A stretch of 64,000 bases of DNA from Bacillota bacterium. Its GTDB lineage: Bacteria; Bacillota; Sulfobacillia; Sulfobacillales; Sulfobacillaceae. Made by a program: the position numbers and the translations under genes. A model generated the notes under the pieces. That model searched no databases. It saw only the letters and a program-made list of their open reading frames with translations, and was not told where the DNA came from. The stretch covers positions 31,241 to 95,240 of the forward strand of contig JAKACZ010000011.1 in NCBI GenBank assembly GCA_021820965.1. The letters are read 5' to 3'. Below are positions 9,546-18,163 of this stretch, piece by piece. Each line of letters opens with the position of its first letter. Position 1 is the first letter of the stretch.

Positions 9546-10232
9546 ATGGTGTTGCGTTCCATCGCGCTCGCAGTATTGGCTCCCGCCACTGCATTGCTCG
9601 GATCAGTTATTCTGGCTAATCCAGCATATGCCTGCACCACGAGTCATCATTTCATTGGTGCCTATGGCATCACGGAACCGGCAAACACTCTGTTTGCCAC
9701 CCAGGTCGAAATGACTACTGATGCAGCCAAACAAAACTGCCAGTCCTCGTCCGTATGGCCTATGCTGTATGCTGGTAGTAATCCGGACACGGAATTTGCA
9801 CAGATTGGCTTGCTTCAGGAAAACGGCCAAACACAGCAATACGTGTTTTATGAGTATGCCACCACGACGAGCTACATTCTTCCACAAGAGCTTTTTGTTG
9901 CCCCGAGCGGAAAATATGCCAATAAGGTCGTGTATAACGGGTCTCGATCCCAGTGGTACTTTTATTGGAATGGCACAGCAGAAGCCGGATCCAATGCACT
10001 AGGATGGACGCCCGTGTCGGCCGAATACTTCGGGGAAGTGTGGGCTACGCAGGACTATGTTCCAGGCTCGCCCGCCGTCCCCGAGAATGTGTCACAAATC
10101 CAATACCGCAACAGTGGCACCACATGGTACAGCTATACCTCAGGACAACTAGGTTATTCCAACGGTACCAACTATGGTCGATTCAGCGCCAAGAACACCG
10201 ACAGTTTTGGTATTTATGATTCACGGGCGTAA
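9546..10232 (+). CDS. Secreted protein rich in Tyr, Trp, Ser and Asn, function unknown
   Basis: A 228-residue protein with a classical signal peptide: hydrophobic core about residues 5-22 and an AYA cleavage site near residue 28. The mature part is rich in aromatic and small polar residues (SQWYFYWNGTAEAGSN, TTWYSYTSGQLGYSNGT), suggesting a beta-rich surface or extracellular protein. Two cysteines lie near the start of the mature part. GAAAGGAAG is the binding site. It is followed 42 bases later by another secreted gene, probably co-transcribed. It resembles in style, but not clearly in sequence, the broken secreted gene at 15652. No family is recognised. Confidence 0.75.
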   Translation: MVLRSIALAVLAPATALLGSVILANPAYACTTSHHFIGAYGITEPANTLFATQVEMTTDAAKQNCQSSSVWPMLYAGSNPDTEFAQIGLLQENGQTQQYVFYEYATTTSYILPQELFVAPSGKYANKVVYNGSRSQWYFYWNGTAEAGSNALGWTPVSAEYFGEVWATQDYVPGSPAVPENVSQIQYRNSGTTWYSYTSGQLGYSNGTNYGRFSAKNTDSFGIYDSRA

Positions 10233-10274
10233 CCTGTTGCTGTTCCCGTTCAGATGTCAAGGAGGTAACCCGCC

Positions 10275-10706
10275 ATGCGAAAGTTGACCCTCAGTATCGG
10301 AGCTGGACTATTGGTAGCGGCCGCCATTACGGCCACCACGGCGTTCGCGCAAGGCGCTTCGGGCCCAGCCAACCCCAGTCCTCAAGTCCTTTCACCGTCA
10401 GGCATTATCATTCAGCCACTGACCCAACATGAACCGATCGGACTCGCTGTGGCCCAAGGGCGAGCCCGGGCCGCATTTCCGAAGTTACCCACCACAACCC
10501 CGATGACGGGGGAATTAGTCATGTTCCACAACACGCACGTATTCGCTCTTCAAAAAGCGCAACCGGCATGGCTAGTGACGTGGCGGGAAACATCCTACCC
10601 GCCATTGCGTGCCGGAGCTGGGGCCATGGTCCCAGCTTACAAGCACATGAATGCCTTGATTAGTGCAACAAACGGTCAGACCTTGGAGATATTCCCCAGC
10701 CCGTGA
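10275..10706 (+). CDS. Small secreted protein, function unknown
   Basis: A 143-residue product with a signal peptide (core about residues 9-22, TAFAQG cleavage region). A Pro-rich linker is followed by a compact domain of about 100 residues containing PKLPTTTPMTGELVMFHN and AQPAWLVTWRE, then NALISATNGQTLEIFPSP. The last part, 'written into a residue change', resembles the PepSY/YpeB-like fold style, but I cannot confirm it. The binding site is AAGGAGG. It is probably in an operon with the preceding secreted gene, and a strong hairpin ends it. Confidence 0.72.
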   Translation: MRKLTLSIGAGLLVAAAITATTAFAQGASGPANPSPQVLSPSGIIIQPLTQHEPIGLAVAQGRARAAFPKLPTTTPMTGELVMFHNTHVFALQKAQPAWLVTWRETSYPPLRAGAGAMVPAYKHMNALISATNGQTLEIFPSP

Positions 10707-10728
10707 TCCGGTGAGCTCGTATTCCCTT

Positions 10729-10753
10729 GAGGGCCCCGTGATTCGGGGCCCTC
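10729..10753. terminator. Bidirectional terminator-like hairpin
   Basis: A perfect 10-bp stem GAGGGCCCCG with a 5-base loop, between the converging genes ending at 10706 and 10767. There is no long T tract on either side, so efficiency is uncertain. Confidence 0.7.
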
Positions 10754-10766
10754 CTATATCAGACAG

Positions 10767-11888
10767 TCAGGGGGCGACCGGATGCCAGCGAGAACCGAGG
10801 TCCGTGGTGATGAGGAGCCGACCATGGCGTCTACTAGCCCCGACGAGCCACTGTTCCTGCTTGGTGACCGCAAGGTGGAGCGCCGTGCGAGGAACGTTGG
10901 GACCGCCCAGGCAGGTAGTCGTAAAGTGCGGCGTGCCCACGGCAGGCGACTCGGCCACGAGGACCGTACCCTGCGATCCTTTCCCCACAAGTACGGCGAG
11001 GTTGGCGGGACCATTGACGACAAACGCCGCTAATTGGATGGGCGGAAGCTTCCTGCGCGAGTTACGTACGATCGGGTAGGCCGACGGTGCAGCAGTGGGA
11101 TTATTGGCGATTTCCTGCCAGGGGAGCGCGGCAGTGGAGCTTCGAAACACCGCGTAGGGCTGTTCCTTCGTGTGAGCAGTGATCTGCGTTACTGAGACCC
11201 ACCATGCTTGTGCGGCGTATTGTAACGTAAAATGCCACGGGCGGCTCGGGGCGATGGGCAGACGGGATTCGGAGCGAGACCATGTTCGGCCTGAGTCATG
11301 GGTCGTCCACAAGCGCCCCTGAATAACGAGGCCCAGCACGCCATGTGACAGGGCGGTAAAAGCTTCAATGAATCCGCGGGGTGTATGCATAATGTGCCAA
11401 TGACGACCCGTGTCCACCGTCCGGAATAAATGGGATCCGGCGACGCCGTACCCAACATTCGCCGTGAGAAATGTGAGGGCGGTGAGGTGACTGCCCTGAG
11501 GCTCGGACCGTGGAGTCCACTGACCTCGAGTATATTCTGACAGATGGGCGGGGCCTAAGGCCCAACCGGTATAGCGATCGAGCACATCTAGTTGGGTAAT
11601 TCGGCGACGCCCTTGATATAACCGTTTCCACCGCCTCCCTCCAGAGGATGTGGAATAAATGACGTTGGCACCTCCGGCCCAGGCTATCGGCCCTTTTGCA
11701 GTAATAGCATTTAAAGGCCGAACCGATCGCCACGGCACCCCACTAGCGAGGGTTGAGGAGAACCGTGGAGCAGTGGGCCGTATGGGCACAATCGGCCGAG
11801 TCGTAACAGGAGTTACTTGAGATGTTCCGCAACCTGCCACTACCCCCATCCCAATGACTCCGAGGATCGAGAAAATATATCCCTTCAT
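10767..11888 (-). CDS. YCF48/BNR-repeat lipoprotein, intact copy
   Basis: A 373-residue exported lipoprotein with a hydrophobic N-terminus and lipobox VAGC (Cys near residue 20). It is followed by a Thr/Pro/Arg-rich linker and then several BNR/Asp-box-like repeats: SGGRRWKRLY, DTGRHWHIM, DSGRTWSRS and GSRWHPV at the C-terminus. This predicts a beta-propeller of the YCF48/photosystem-assembly-factor type on the outer face of the membrane. The binding site is GGGAGG. Two further copies in this window (20648 and 30645) are broken. The ligand or role is unknown. Confidence 0.8.
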   Translation of the reverse strand: MKGYIFSILGVIGMGVVAGCGTSQVTPVTTRPIVPIRPTAPRFSSTLASGVPWRSVRPLNAITAKGPIAWAGGANVIYSTSSGGRRWKRLYQGRRRITQLDVLDRYTGWALGPAHLSEYTRGQWTPRSEPQGSHLTALTFLTANVGYGVAGSHLFRTVDTGRHWHIMHTPRGFIEAFTALSHGVLGLVIQGRLWTTHDSGRTWSRSESRLPIAPSRPWHFTLQYAAQAWWVSVTQITAHTKEQPYAVFRSSTAALPWQEIANNPTAAPSAYPIVRNSRRKLPPIQLAAFVVNGPANLAVLVGKGSQGTVLVAESPAVGTPHFTTTCLGGPNVPRTALHLAVTKQEQWLVGASRRHGRLLITTDLGSRWHPVAP

Positions 11889-12253
11889 GTCTAAGCGAAC
11901 CTCCCTTCGTCGCCCGATACTAGCCCTCCAAGCATGTACCCCATTTAGTTTCGTTCTTGGGGCTTTAGACCCATGCCTTGCGCGAGAGGATTCTACGTGA
12001 GCTGTTTACCAAGAACCTACTGACTCCGGGAAACCCTGCGAGCAACACGCCTCGTCCTCTATGATACGCAAACGACCGTTAATGTCCCTATTTCTTCACC
12101 GCGGATATTTTTCGCAGAAACGCCCACCTATAGGGACACAAGCAGGACATATTCAAAGGGACAGAACTTGGCCGTGTGTTATCTTATGGTACTATTTAGT
12201 CAACGAATCCTGGCCAAAGGAAGAACAAACCGATATTCATTGGTTATGCTCGG
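11889..12253. other. Intergenic region, probable left part of a Tn3-type relic
   Basis: About 365 bases upstream of the serine recombinase. It contains related sequences AATGTCCCTA (12081), TATAGGGACA (12130) and AAAGGGACAG (12157), which could be parts of a resolution site. This is suggestive only. No gene was seen. Confidence 0.35.
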
Positions 12254-12841
12254 GTGAGCACGCCTGACAAAAATTTAAATCTGCAAAAAGATGCGCTGAT
12301 GGCCGCGCAGTGCGAAGTCATTTATGACGATGTGGCGAGTGGCACCAACGCCGAGCGCCCCGGACTGAACAAGGCGCTGGAGTATGTGCGCGCCGGCGAC
12401 GTGCTGATCGTCTGGAAGCTGGATCGGTTGGGACGGTCCCTGACAGACTTAGTCTCGACCGTCAATCGGCTGAATGCGGAGGGTAAAGGATTCAAATGTC
12501 TCGATCAGTCCTTTGATACCACGACCCCGCCAGGGAAACTCATCTTTCAGATGTTTGCGGCGCTGGCCGAATTTGAAAGGAATATCATCCGAGAGCGCAC
12601 GCTGGCCGGGCTGGCCGCAGCACGGGCCCGAGGCCGCCTGGGTGGACGCAAACCCAAAATGACCGCAGACGATATCCGGCTCGCCCGCATCTTGATGGAC
12701 GATCTGACGATCCCTTTAGGCGACATCGCCCACAAATTTCAGGTGTCCGTGAAAACCTTGCGGCGCGCGGTCAACCGGACGCCCTCCGGTCCTCCCATCC
12801 CCCCGCGCGGGCCCGGAAGAAAGTCCTTGCGAGGCCACTAA
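12254..12841 (+). CDS. tnpR: Serine recombinase (Tn3-type resolvase), start codon doubtful
   Basis: The resolvase/invertase catalytic domain is clear: VSTPDKNLNLQKDAL, VWKLDRLGRSLTDLV, FQMFAALAEFERNIIRERT. It ends in a Hin-like helix-turn-helix around residues 145-180 (IPLGDIAHKFQVSVKTLRRAV). The first canonical codon, GTG at 12254, would delete the first strand, because the invariant GYARVST motif is encoded across it (12242-12262). Upstream in frame there is no ATG, GTG or TTG before the TAG at 12197. An AAAGGAAG site sits about 9 bases before ATA (12233). The true start is therefore probably ATA or ATT, or the gene has lost its start. It precedes the Tn3 transposase remnant. Confidence 0.82.
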   Translation: MSTPDKNLNLQKDALMAAQCEVIYDDVASGTNAERPGLNKALEYVRAGDVLIVWKLDRLGRSLTDLVSTVNRLNAEGKGFKCLDQSFDTTTPPGKLIFQMFAALAEFERNIIRERTLAGLAAARARGRLGGRKPKMTADDIRLARILMDDLTIPLGDIAHKFQVSVKTLRRAVNRTPSGPPIPPRGPGRKSLRGH

Positions 12842-12866
12842 GAACCGACGATGGAAAGCAGGATGA

Positions 12867-14566
12867 GTGGATGGCTTCACCTATCAAGGACGCCTCAAAA
12901 TTTTGGACACGCCAGAGATTGAGGAGCTGTACGGGCGACCGCGATTCGATCCGGAGGAGCGGACGTACTATTTTGCCCTGACCCCCGAGGAACGCGACAT
13001 CGCCTACAGTTATCGCACCCCGGAAAACCGCATCCTCTTCATTTTGCAGGCCGGTTACTTTAAAGCCAAAACGATATTTCTCGTTCGCGCTGCATGAGGT
13101 GCCAGACGACATTCGGTACATTTTACAGCAACATTTTCCGGGGATCTCGGAGATCCGCCGGCAGGCCCTCATCCTCCGGCAAACCCGGCATGCCCAGCAA
13201 CAGAAAATCTTAGCGCTGTACGGATACCGGGCCTGCCAGGACGCCGAACGCGCGCATCTGGCGGACCAAGCCCGGCAGATGGTCCGGGTCTCTGCGAAGC
13301 CCCTCTATCTCTTCCAAGCCTTGATGCGATATTTGGAGGCCCAGCACATTGTCGTGCCGGGCTATAGCGTCCTGCAAGATATCGTGAGTCGCGCGTTGGC
13401 GGCGGAGCGTCAGCGGCTGACCACCCTGATCGACCGGGCGCTAGACCCGGTCACCCGCGCCGCACTGGATGCGCTGTATGTCAATCGTGAGGGTGTTTAC
13501 GCGATTACGGCCTTGAAACACGAGCCGAAAGACTTCTCCCTCAAGGAACTGAAACAGGAGATCACCCGAAACCAGGCGTTGTCCGGGGTGTACCAGACCG
13601 CCTGCGCGCTGCTAGCCGAACTGGGGATCTCGAACGATAGTGTTAGCTACTACGCCGCGCTCGTCGATTACTACACCGTCCAAAAGCTGCAACAATTCCC
13701 CACGGGGATGGTATATCTCTATGTGCTCTGCTTCATTCGGCACCGCTACCAGAAGTTCCACGACAATCTGATTCACGTCTTGATCTTGCAGGTGCGCAAG
13801 GTGATCGACGCGGCCAAAGTCGCGACACAGGAGAAGATTCTCTGCACACCCATGCGGACCATCAGGAGAATCTCCGGCACCTCAGCCAGATCCTGCACTT
13901 GTTCCTGGACGACACCATTGCGGACGACGTCACGTTCGGGGACGTCAAACGGCGGGCCTTTGCCATTCTGGATCGGGACCGCGTCCAGCAGCTCTCCCAA
14001 TCGATGCAGAATCCGTCGGGTCAAGACCGTGTCGGGGAATGGGACTTTATCGCAGCGGAGGCCCCGGCCTTTAAGCAGCATCTCCGACCCGTGATCATGG
14101 CCCTGTCTTTTGCCGGGCATCAGGGCGACCAGGCCCTCCTGGACGCCGTGGAGTTTTTGAAAACTAGTTTTGACAAGGGACGCAGCCTCACCCGTTATCG
14201 GTTGGATCAGATTCCCCAGGTTTTTATTCCGTCGGGCCTCAGGCCCTACCTCTATGAACAGGATGATCAGGGCAAAAAGCGTCTCCATCCGGACAAGTAT
14301 GAATTCTTGGTGTACCGTCTGTTGCGCAATCATCTGGAAGCCGGCGATGTGTACGTCAGTGATTCCCTGCGGTTCCGAAGCTTTGAAGAGGATCTCATCC
14401 CCCGGCCCACGTGGCAAGCGAATAAAGCCCAAATTTTGCAACAGGCGGCGATCCCCGGTTTAGCGCAGCCCCTGCCGACCCTGTTGCAGGACTTGGAACG
14501 GGAGCTGGAGACCCAATATACGACGGTCAATCGACGCATTGTCTCCGGGGAAAACGCGCACACCTA
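12867..14566 (+). pseudogene. tnpA: Tn3-family transposase, frameshifted and 3'-truncated
   Basis: The N-terminal DUF4158-like domain (ALTPEERDIAY, FILQAGYFKAK) is followed, after a frameshift near 13080, by FALHEVPDDIRYILQQHFPG and a long helical region. A second break near 13860-13900 leads into SGLRPYLYEQDDQGKKRLHP and YEFLVYRLLRNHLEAGDVY, typical of the Tn3 central region. Homology stops near 14566, well before the DDE catalytic domain; a full protein is about 1000 residues. It directly abuts the stop of the converging dehydrogenase gene, marking a deletion junction. The associated resolvase lies immediately upstream. Confidence 0.85.
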
Positions 14567-15115
14567 CCCTGGACGGCCCTCGTACGGTTCGACCGTCCCG
14601 ACCACCGCGTCCCGACGCTTCATCACAGCATCGTAGACCCCTTGGACAATCTCCTCGTGGTGCAGCCAGCGCGTCTGGGACCCGACGTCCGCATATCCCA
14701 GCACAACTCGGTGATAGCGGCAATTGGGAGCCACCGCCGGCTTGGGTTCAGAACTCACTGAGGCCCGGATACCCTGAACATGATAGAGATCCCAGGGCGA
14801 AACGCGGTAGAGCCCCACTTCACGGTCGACGGTTTCGACGACGCCGGTGTACTCGCCATGGATCCAGGCCACGACCACATCCAGCGGTCCGTGCATCAGC
14901 TGAAGATGGGCCACCCATTGTTCCAGCCGCCCGAGCTCATGATAATCCAGCGCCATAAAGGTCAAATACGGGGCGCGCGCGCCTGCCATAGTCTCTAGCC
15001 TGGAAAATTTGGCGGCATCCCGACCGACCACAAACACACGAAAATGTTCGTCTAAAAGTTTTAAAACCAATCCCTTCAACATCCCGGTACCACCAAGAAC
15101 GAGAGCATTTTTCAC
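14564..15115 (-). CDS. Short-chain dehydrogenase-like NAD(P)-binding protein
   Basis: A 183-residue Rossmann protein. The N-terminus NALVLGGTGMLKGL is a dinucleotide-binding Gly motif, followed by VFVVGRDAAK. Later come ALDYHE and GPLDVVVAWIHG, as in the small SDR-like proteins of Bacillus that end in a VGT.EP..RP tail, which is preserved here (VGTVEPYEGRPG). The GTG at 15115 is chosen because AAGGAGGG lies 6 bases upstream; an in-frame ATG at 15145 lacks a site. The stop coincides with the edge of the Tn3 relic, but the C-terminus looks natural. The substrate is unknown. Confidence 0.8.
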   Translation of the reverse strand: MKNALVLGGTGMLKGLVLKLLDEHFRVFVVGRDAAKFSRLETMAGARAPYLTFMALDYHELGRLEQWVAHLQLMHGPLDVVVAWIHGEYTGVVETVDREVGLYRVSPWDLYHVQGIRASVSSEPKPAVAPNCRYHRVVLGYADVGSQTRWLHHEEIVQGVYDAVMKRRDAVVGTVEPYEGRPG

Positions 15116-15651
15116 ACCGGTCCCTCCTTGGTTCGATGTTATCACATGCGCTAGAGTGGGCTCGCGGGCTTCGTGTTCCGGTCGTTCACTGACAATCGCC
15201 CGTCGACTTGCTGGCGATAATTCTTCCGCCCTAAAGGCCCCGCCTGACCTAACTAAGCGCCCGTTCAGGACCTCGCGTCAATTTTTCACCGAATCCGCCC
15301 GGTTCCGGGTGCCACGGCGACAATTGTTGACAGGAATCGACACCCCTCGTCGCGCAATTGTCAAAAAACAAGGAAGCCTGCGATCGAAATCACCCACGGA
15401 CAGAAGAAGCTGAGCGTCGAGGGCCGAACCTCATATGGCAAGCGTAAAAGGCCTGGTACCGGATCGGGTTCGAGCCGGTCGCGCGTTATCCGTTATCGAA
15501 AGGGACTCACTGTCGAACTCGACATTGGCGGCCAATTTGACAGCGAATGCCGCAAATTTGCGATTTTTGCGATTACTAATCCTTGACAACTCTGCCGTGG
15601 CGCAGCATGCTGCATGGGGAATACGATACAATAAATCTGAAGGTGATAAAG
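15116..15651. other. Intergenic region upstream of the broken secreted gene
   Basis: About 535 bases. An imperfect repeat of CAATTGT occurs around 15318 and 15356, and a direct pair of GTCGAACTCGACATTGGCGG-like sequence is seen near 15512. No gene has both start and binding site until 15652. Confidence 0.4.
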
Positions 15652-16462
15652 GTGTTTCAATTTCAACTCAAGGGGCACCGACAAATAAGATTCCTACTCG
15701 TCGCCGCAAGTATTCTGGGCTTTAGCGGAGTAGCCCTGGCGTCTGGCGGGGGGGAACGTCAATATGCTGTATAATAGCACATCCGATCAGTGGTACGCCC
15801 CATACGAAACCTTTACTTATATGTCGACGTTGGCGGATGCCTCACCTGTACATGGTTATCAAACTGGTGACTACGTCAGTACGGACATTGGCGGTGATTT
15901 CACCACCGCAACGGCCCAAGAATATGCCGCCCGGGTTTCTTATAGTACGAATTATTTGAGTTTAGCCATTTTTGATACATACGCCAGTGGTTCGAATGCG
16001 CCAAGCACGTTCATTATTACAAAAAACTCTCCCGCCCCCGGCGATACGACCATCGAGAGCGAATATAATACCGGCTCACAAAATGTTTATCCCCATTACG
16101 TTGATTGGCAACCGTTATGGACGTGGGATCACACGGGTTCGGCCACTTATTACTGGGATCAAACCCCTATAGCGGGTGAGACAGAATGGGCAGCATTCGG
16201 GGTCAATACCCCGGGATCCAACGAACCTACAGGTGCCACCGTATTATACGGTCCCTCATCATCACCCATCTACTTAACCACCGATCCGGCTTCTCACGCG
16301 AACCAGGGTGTCGTCCATAGGCCGCCTGCGAACTCGGCATCAAATGGCAACATCCCCGTGATCTTTGAAAACCCGGCGGGCAAGGTTCTCGCACAATATA
16401 GCGCCCAATATGTTCAAACCCACCATCAGGAAATTGAGCAACAACTGCAGATGAAATTTTAA
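15652..16462 (+). pseudogene. Secreted aromatic-rich protein split by a frameshift at a G7 tract
   Basis: A GTG at 15652 (GAAGGTGATAAA upstream) begins a signal peptide, IRFLLVAASILGFSGVALA. Two codons after cleavage the frame enters GGGGGGG at 15748-15754 and soon reaches a stop at 15772. Removing one G joins it in frame to GNVNMLYNSTSDQWYAPYE and a further 230 residues ending at 16462. The mature protein is rich in Tyr, Thr, Ser and Trp (GSATYYWDQTPIAGETEW), ending in an Ala/Gln-rich helix. The position of the G tract suggests either phase variation, a recent knockout or a sequencing error. Family unknown. Confidence 0.72.
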
Positions 16463-16676
16463 GGGCTGGTCACAGGGCAGGGAGGAGAGCAGTGTGTCTC
16501 TCTTCCCGGCCTGTGGGGCCGTTGCGTGAGGCATCTTCTCCACCCTCGTGGGCGAGTACATCGAACCGTTCGATTCGCAGAAGTCCCACTCGCACAACAC
16601 GCGCAACCAGGGTCCCCGATGAATGGCGTACAACAAAGTTACCTATGCGGAATAACCCCCTAGAACGGAGTGACTA

Positions 16677-17087
16677 TTGACTATGCGCCACCATGGTATA
16701 TTGGCAACGGGTGTCTCTCTAGTTGTCGGCGGCGCCGGGATCCTGCTGAGCGCGCATTGGGCCTATCGCATCATTCATCCCGGACCCGTGATACCGCTGC
16801 TTTCTCTGTCCAATGCATTGTTTAACTACATGGGTATGGGCATTGGCGAGATGGCCGGGTTGTTCGGGGCATTCTATTTGTTTCGGAGAGCTCATATCGG
16901 CTGGGCCCTTGGCACATTAGTGCTTGGACTATTGGTGGCAGCATGGATTGCCGGCACGATTCTGCTTATTCAGTATCCCCGTCCCATTTCGGCCATGCCG
17001 TTTACATATCCCGTGCCGATTGTCCTACTGGGATTATGGATTGGGATGATTATCATGCGGGTCTTGATGCGCCGACCTCCTCGGTAA
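16677..17087 (+). CDS. Small integral membrane protein, function unknown
   Basis: About 136 residues with four predicted transmembrane segments (about residues 8-28, 48-68, 75-97 and 108-130). The start may be TTG 16677 or ATG 16683; GGAGTGA precedes both. It ends in a basic tail MRVLMRRPPR. No family is recognised and no neighbouring partner is obvious. The 210 bases upstream contain a decayed-looking frame (STLVGEYIEPFDSQKSHSHN) interrupted by a stop. Confidence 0.62.
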   Translation: MTMRHHGILATGVSLVVGGAGILLSAHWAYRIIHPGPVIPLLSLSNALFNYMGMGIGEMAGLFGAFYLFRRAHIGWALGTLVLGLLVAAWIAGTILLIQYPRPISAMPFTYPVPIVLLGLWIGMIIMRVLMRRPPR

Positions 17088-17589
17088 GTCGGGGGTTCTG
17101 CCGCATCCACGCCCACAACCCGAATCGAGGTATGGCAACGCGTCGTTCATCGTCCGCCACAAACCAGCTATGTATAGGCTGTATAGGCTTCATGGCGGGC
17201 CCACTGGAACAAAAAGAAGTAGTATACTCCTTCTGTCCATGATCCGATATCCATGCCATGACATGCAGGCTGTCGCAAAAACGCTCAGTATTGATCCATA
17301 AGCTCATGCGATCATGCGATCTCATTCAACCACAAAATGCCGATCGCCGTGTCGCAAAACCCTGTTGCAAAACCTTCTGTCGCGAATCGACAGCTAGAAC
17401 GGGTTTTGCGGCTATATACCCGGTCAAAAAGAAGTTGAAAAAGATAAGTGTTTGCAGTTCGGTGCGTAATGAGACCTTTGGTGGAGCTTTCACCACGGGG
17501 AGCCGACTCCCGCCGTAGGGAATCAATCATGCCCGAGACATGGCGATCCGAGAGGAGAGGCTTAGCGGCAGGCACGCCCAGCCGCCCCG
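17088..17589. other. Gene-free stretch
   Basis: No intact gene. Short frames on both strands lack binding sites. CGTGTCGCAAAACCCTGTTGC at 17349 and neighbouring AAAACC/GGTTTTGC repeats give some self-complementarity. A relic of a mobile element is possible. Confidence 0.35.
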
Positions 17590-17616
17590 CCTACACCGGG
17601 ACGTTGAGGGGGACCG

Positions 17617-17783
17617 ATTCGTGGTGCCGCGCGTTCGCGCGGCCTAATTCCAACAGAGGCACTTGATGGCTTGTTCCGGGTCTCCGTTCACGCGCTTCAT
17701 GAACCCCCGCGCCGCAAGCGGCGCTTTTCCCGCCGGAACCAGCGGTAGCGACACGGCCTACGCGCCATACCGTTCGCGTAGGC
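17617..17783 (+). other. Cluster of three strong hairpins (candidate structured RNA or IS end)
   Basis: Within about 165 gene-free bases there are GCCGCGCG-TT-CGCGCGGC near 17627, GCGCCGC-AA-GCGGCGC-TTTT at 17709-17728, and GCCTACGCG-(10)-CGCGTAGGC at 17756-17783. All are perfect stems. The middle one looks like an intrinsic terminator. Together they could be a small RNA, or the hairpin ends of an IS200/IS605-type element. No gene is visible between 17087 and the SAM riboswitch. Confidence 0.5.
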
Positions 17784-17951
17784 AACACTGAATAGGCCTA
17801 TTCCATTCCAAGGGGGCGGGTTTGAGGTCTTTGGCAGCGCGGAGGGGCGGCGCTGCGCGGTGAAAACGCCTTAGGGGACCCTTGGCCCCGCTCCGCAGGC
17901 TCTGTAGAAATTCGCTTGCGCCGATGGGCAATGTGTGGTGTAATGTCATCA

Positions 17952-18052
17952 CCTCTTATGGAGAGTGGCGGAGGGACTGGCCCAATGATGCCACGGCAAC
18001 CGATGCAACCATGCGGTGCCAAATCCTGCAGCATTTGCTGAGAGATGAGAGG
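17952..18052 (+). promoter_or_regulatory. SAM-I (S-box) riboswitch aptamer
   Basis: The element contains the conserved core GAGGGACTGGCCC (17970-17982), ACGGCAACC, the GGTGCCAAATCC turn, and closing GCTGAGAGATGAGAGG. P1 pairs CCTCTTAT (17952-17959) with ATGAGAGG (18045-18052). A terminator hairpin follows, so SAM binding should end transcription before the sulfhydrylase gene. Confidence 0.96.
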
Positions 18053-18075
18053 CCGGACATGAAAGAATACCTTTA

Positions 18076-18099
18076 GCCGGCCCCAGGCCGGATTTTTTT
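18076..18099 (+). terminator. Intrinsic terminator of the SAM riboswitch
   Basis: The stem GCCGGCC/GGCCGG with a short loop is followed by seven T (18093-18099). It is the expression platform between the SAM-I aptamer and the start of metY. Confidence 0.93.
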
Positions 18100-18163
18100 G
18101 TCCTGTCATCCTTCTTTCAGAGGGTCTCAAGGGTTCAAATATAAAACATTAGGAGGAAGTCAC

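Noticed and set aside
13773..14441. 222-codon frame opposite the Tn3 transposase
   Set aside because: Shadow of the transposase coding strand; no start signal.
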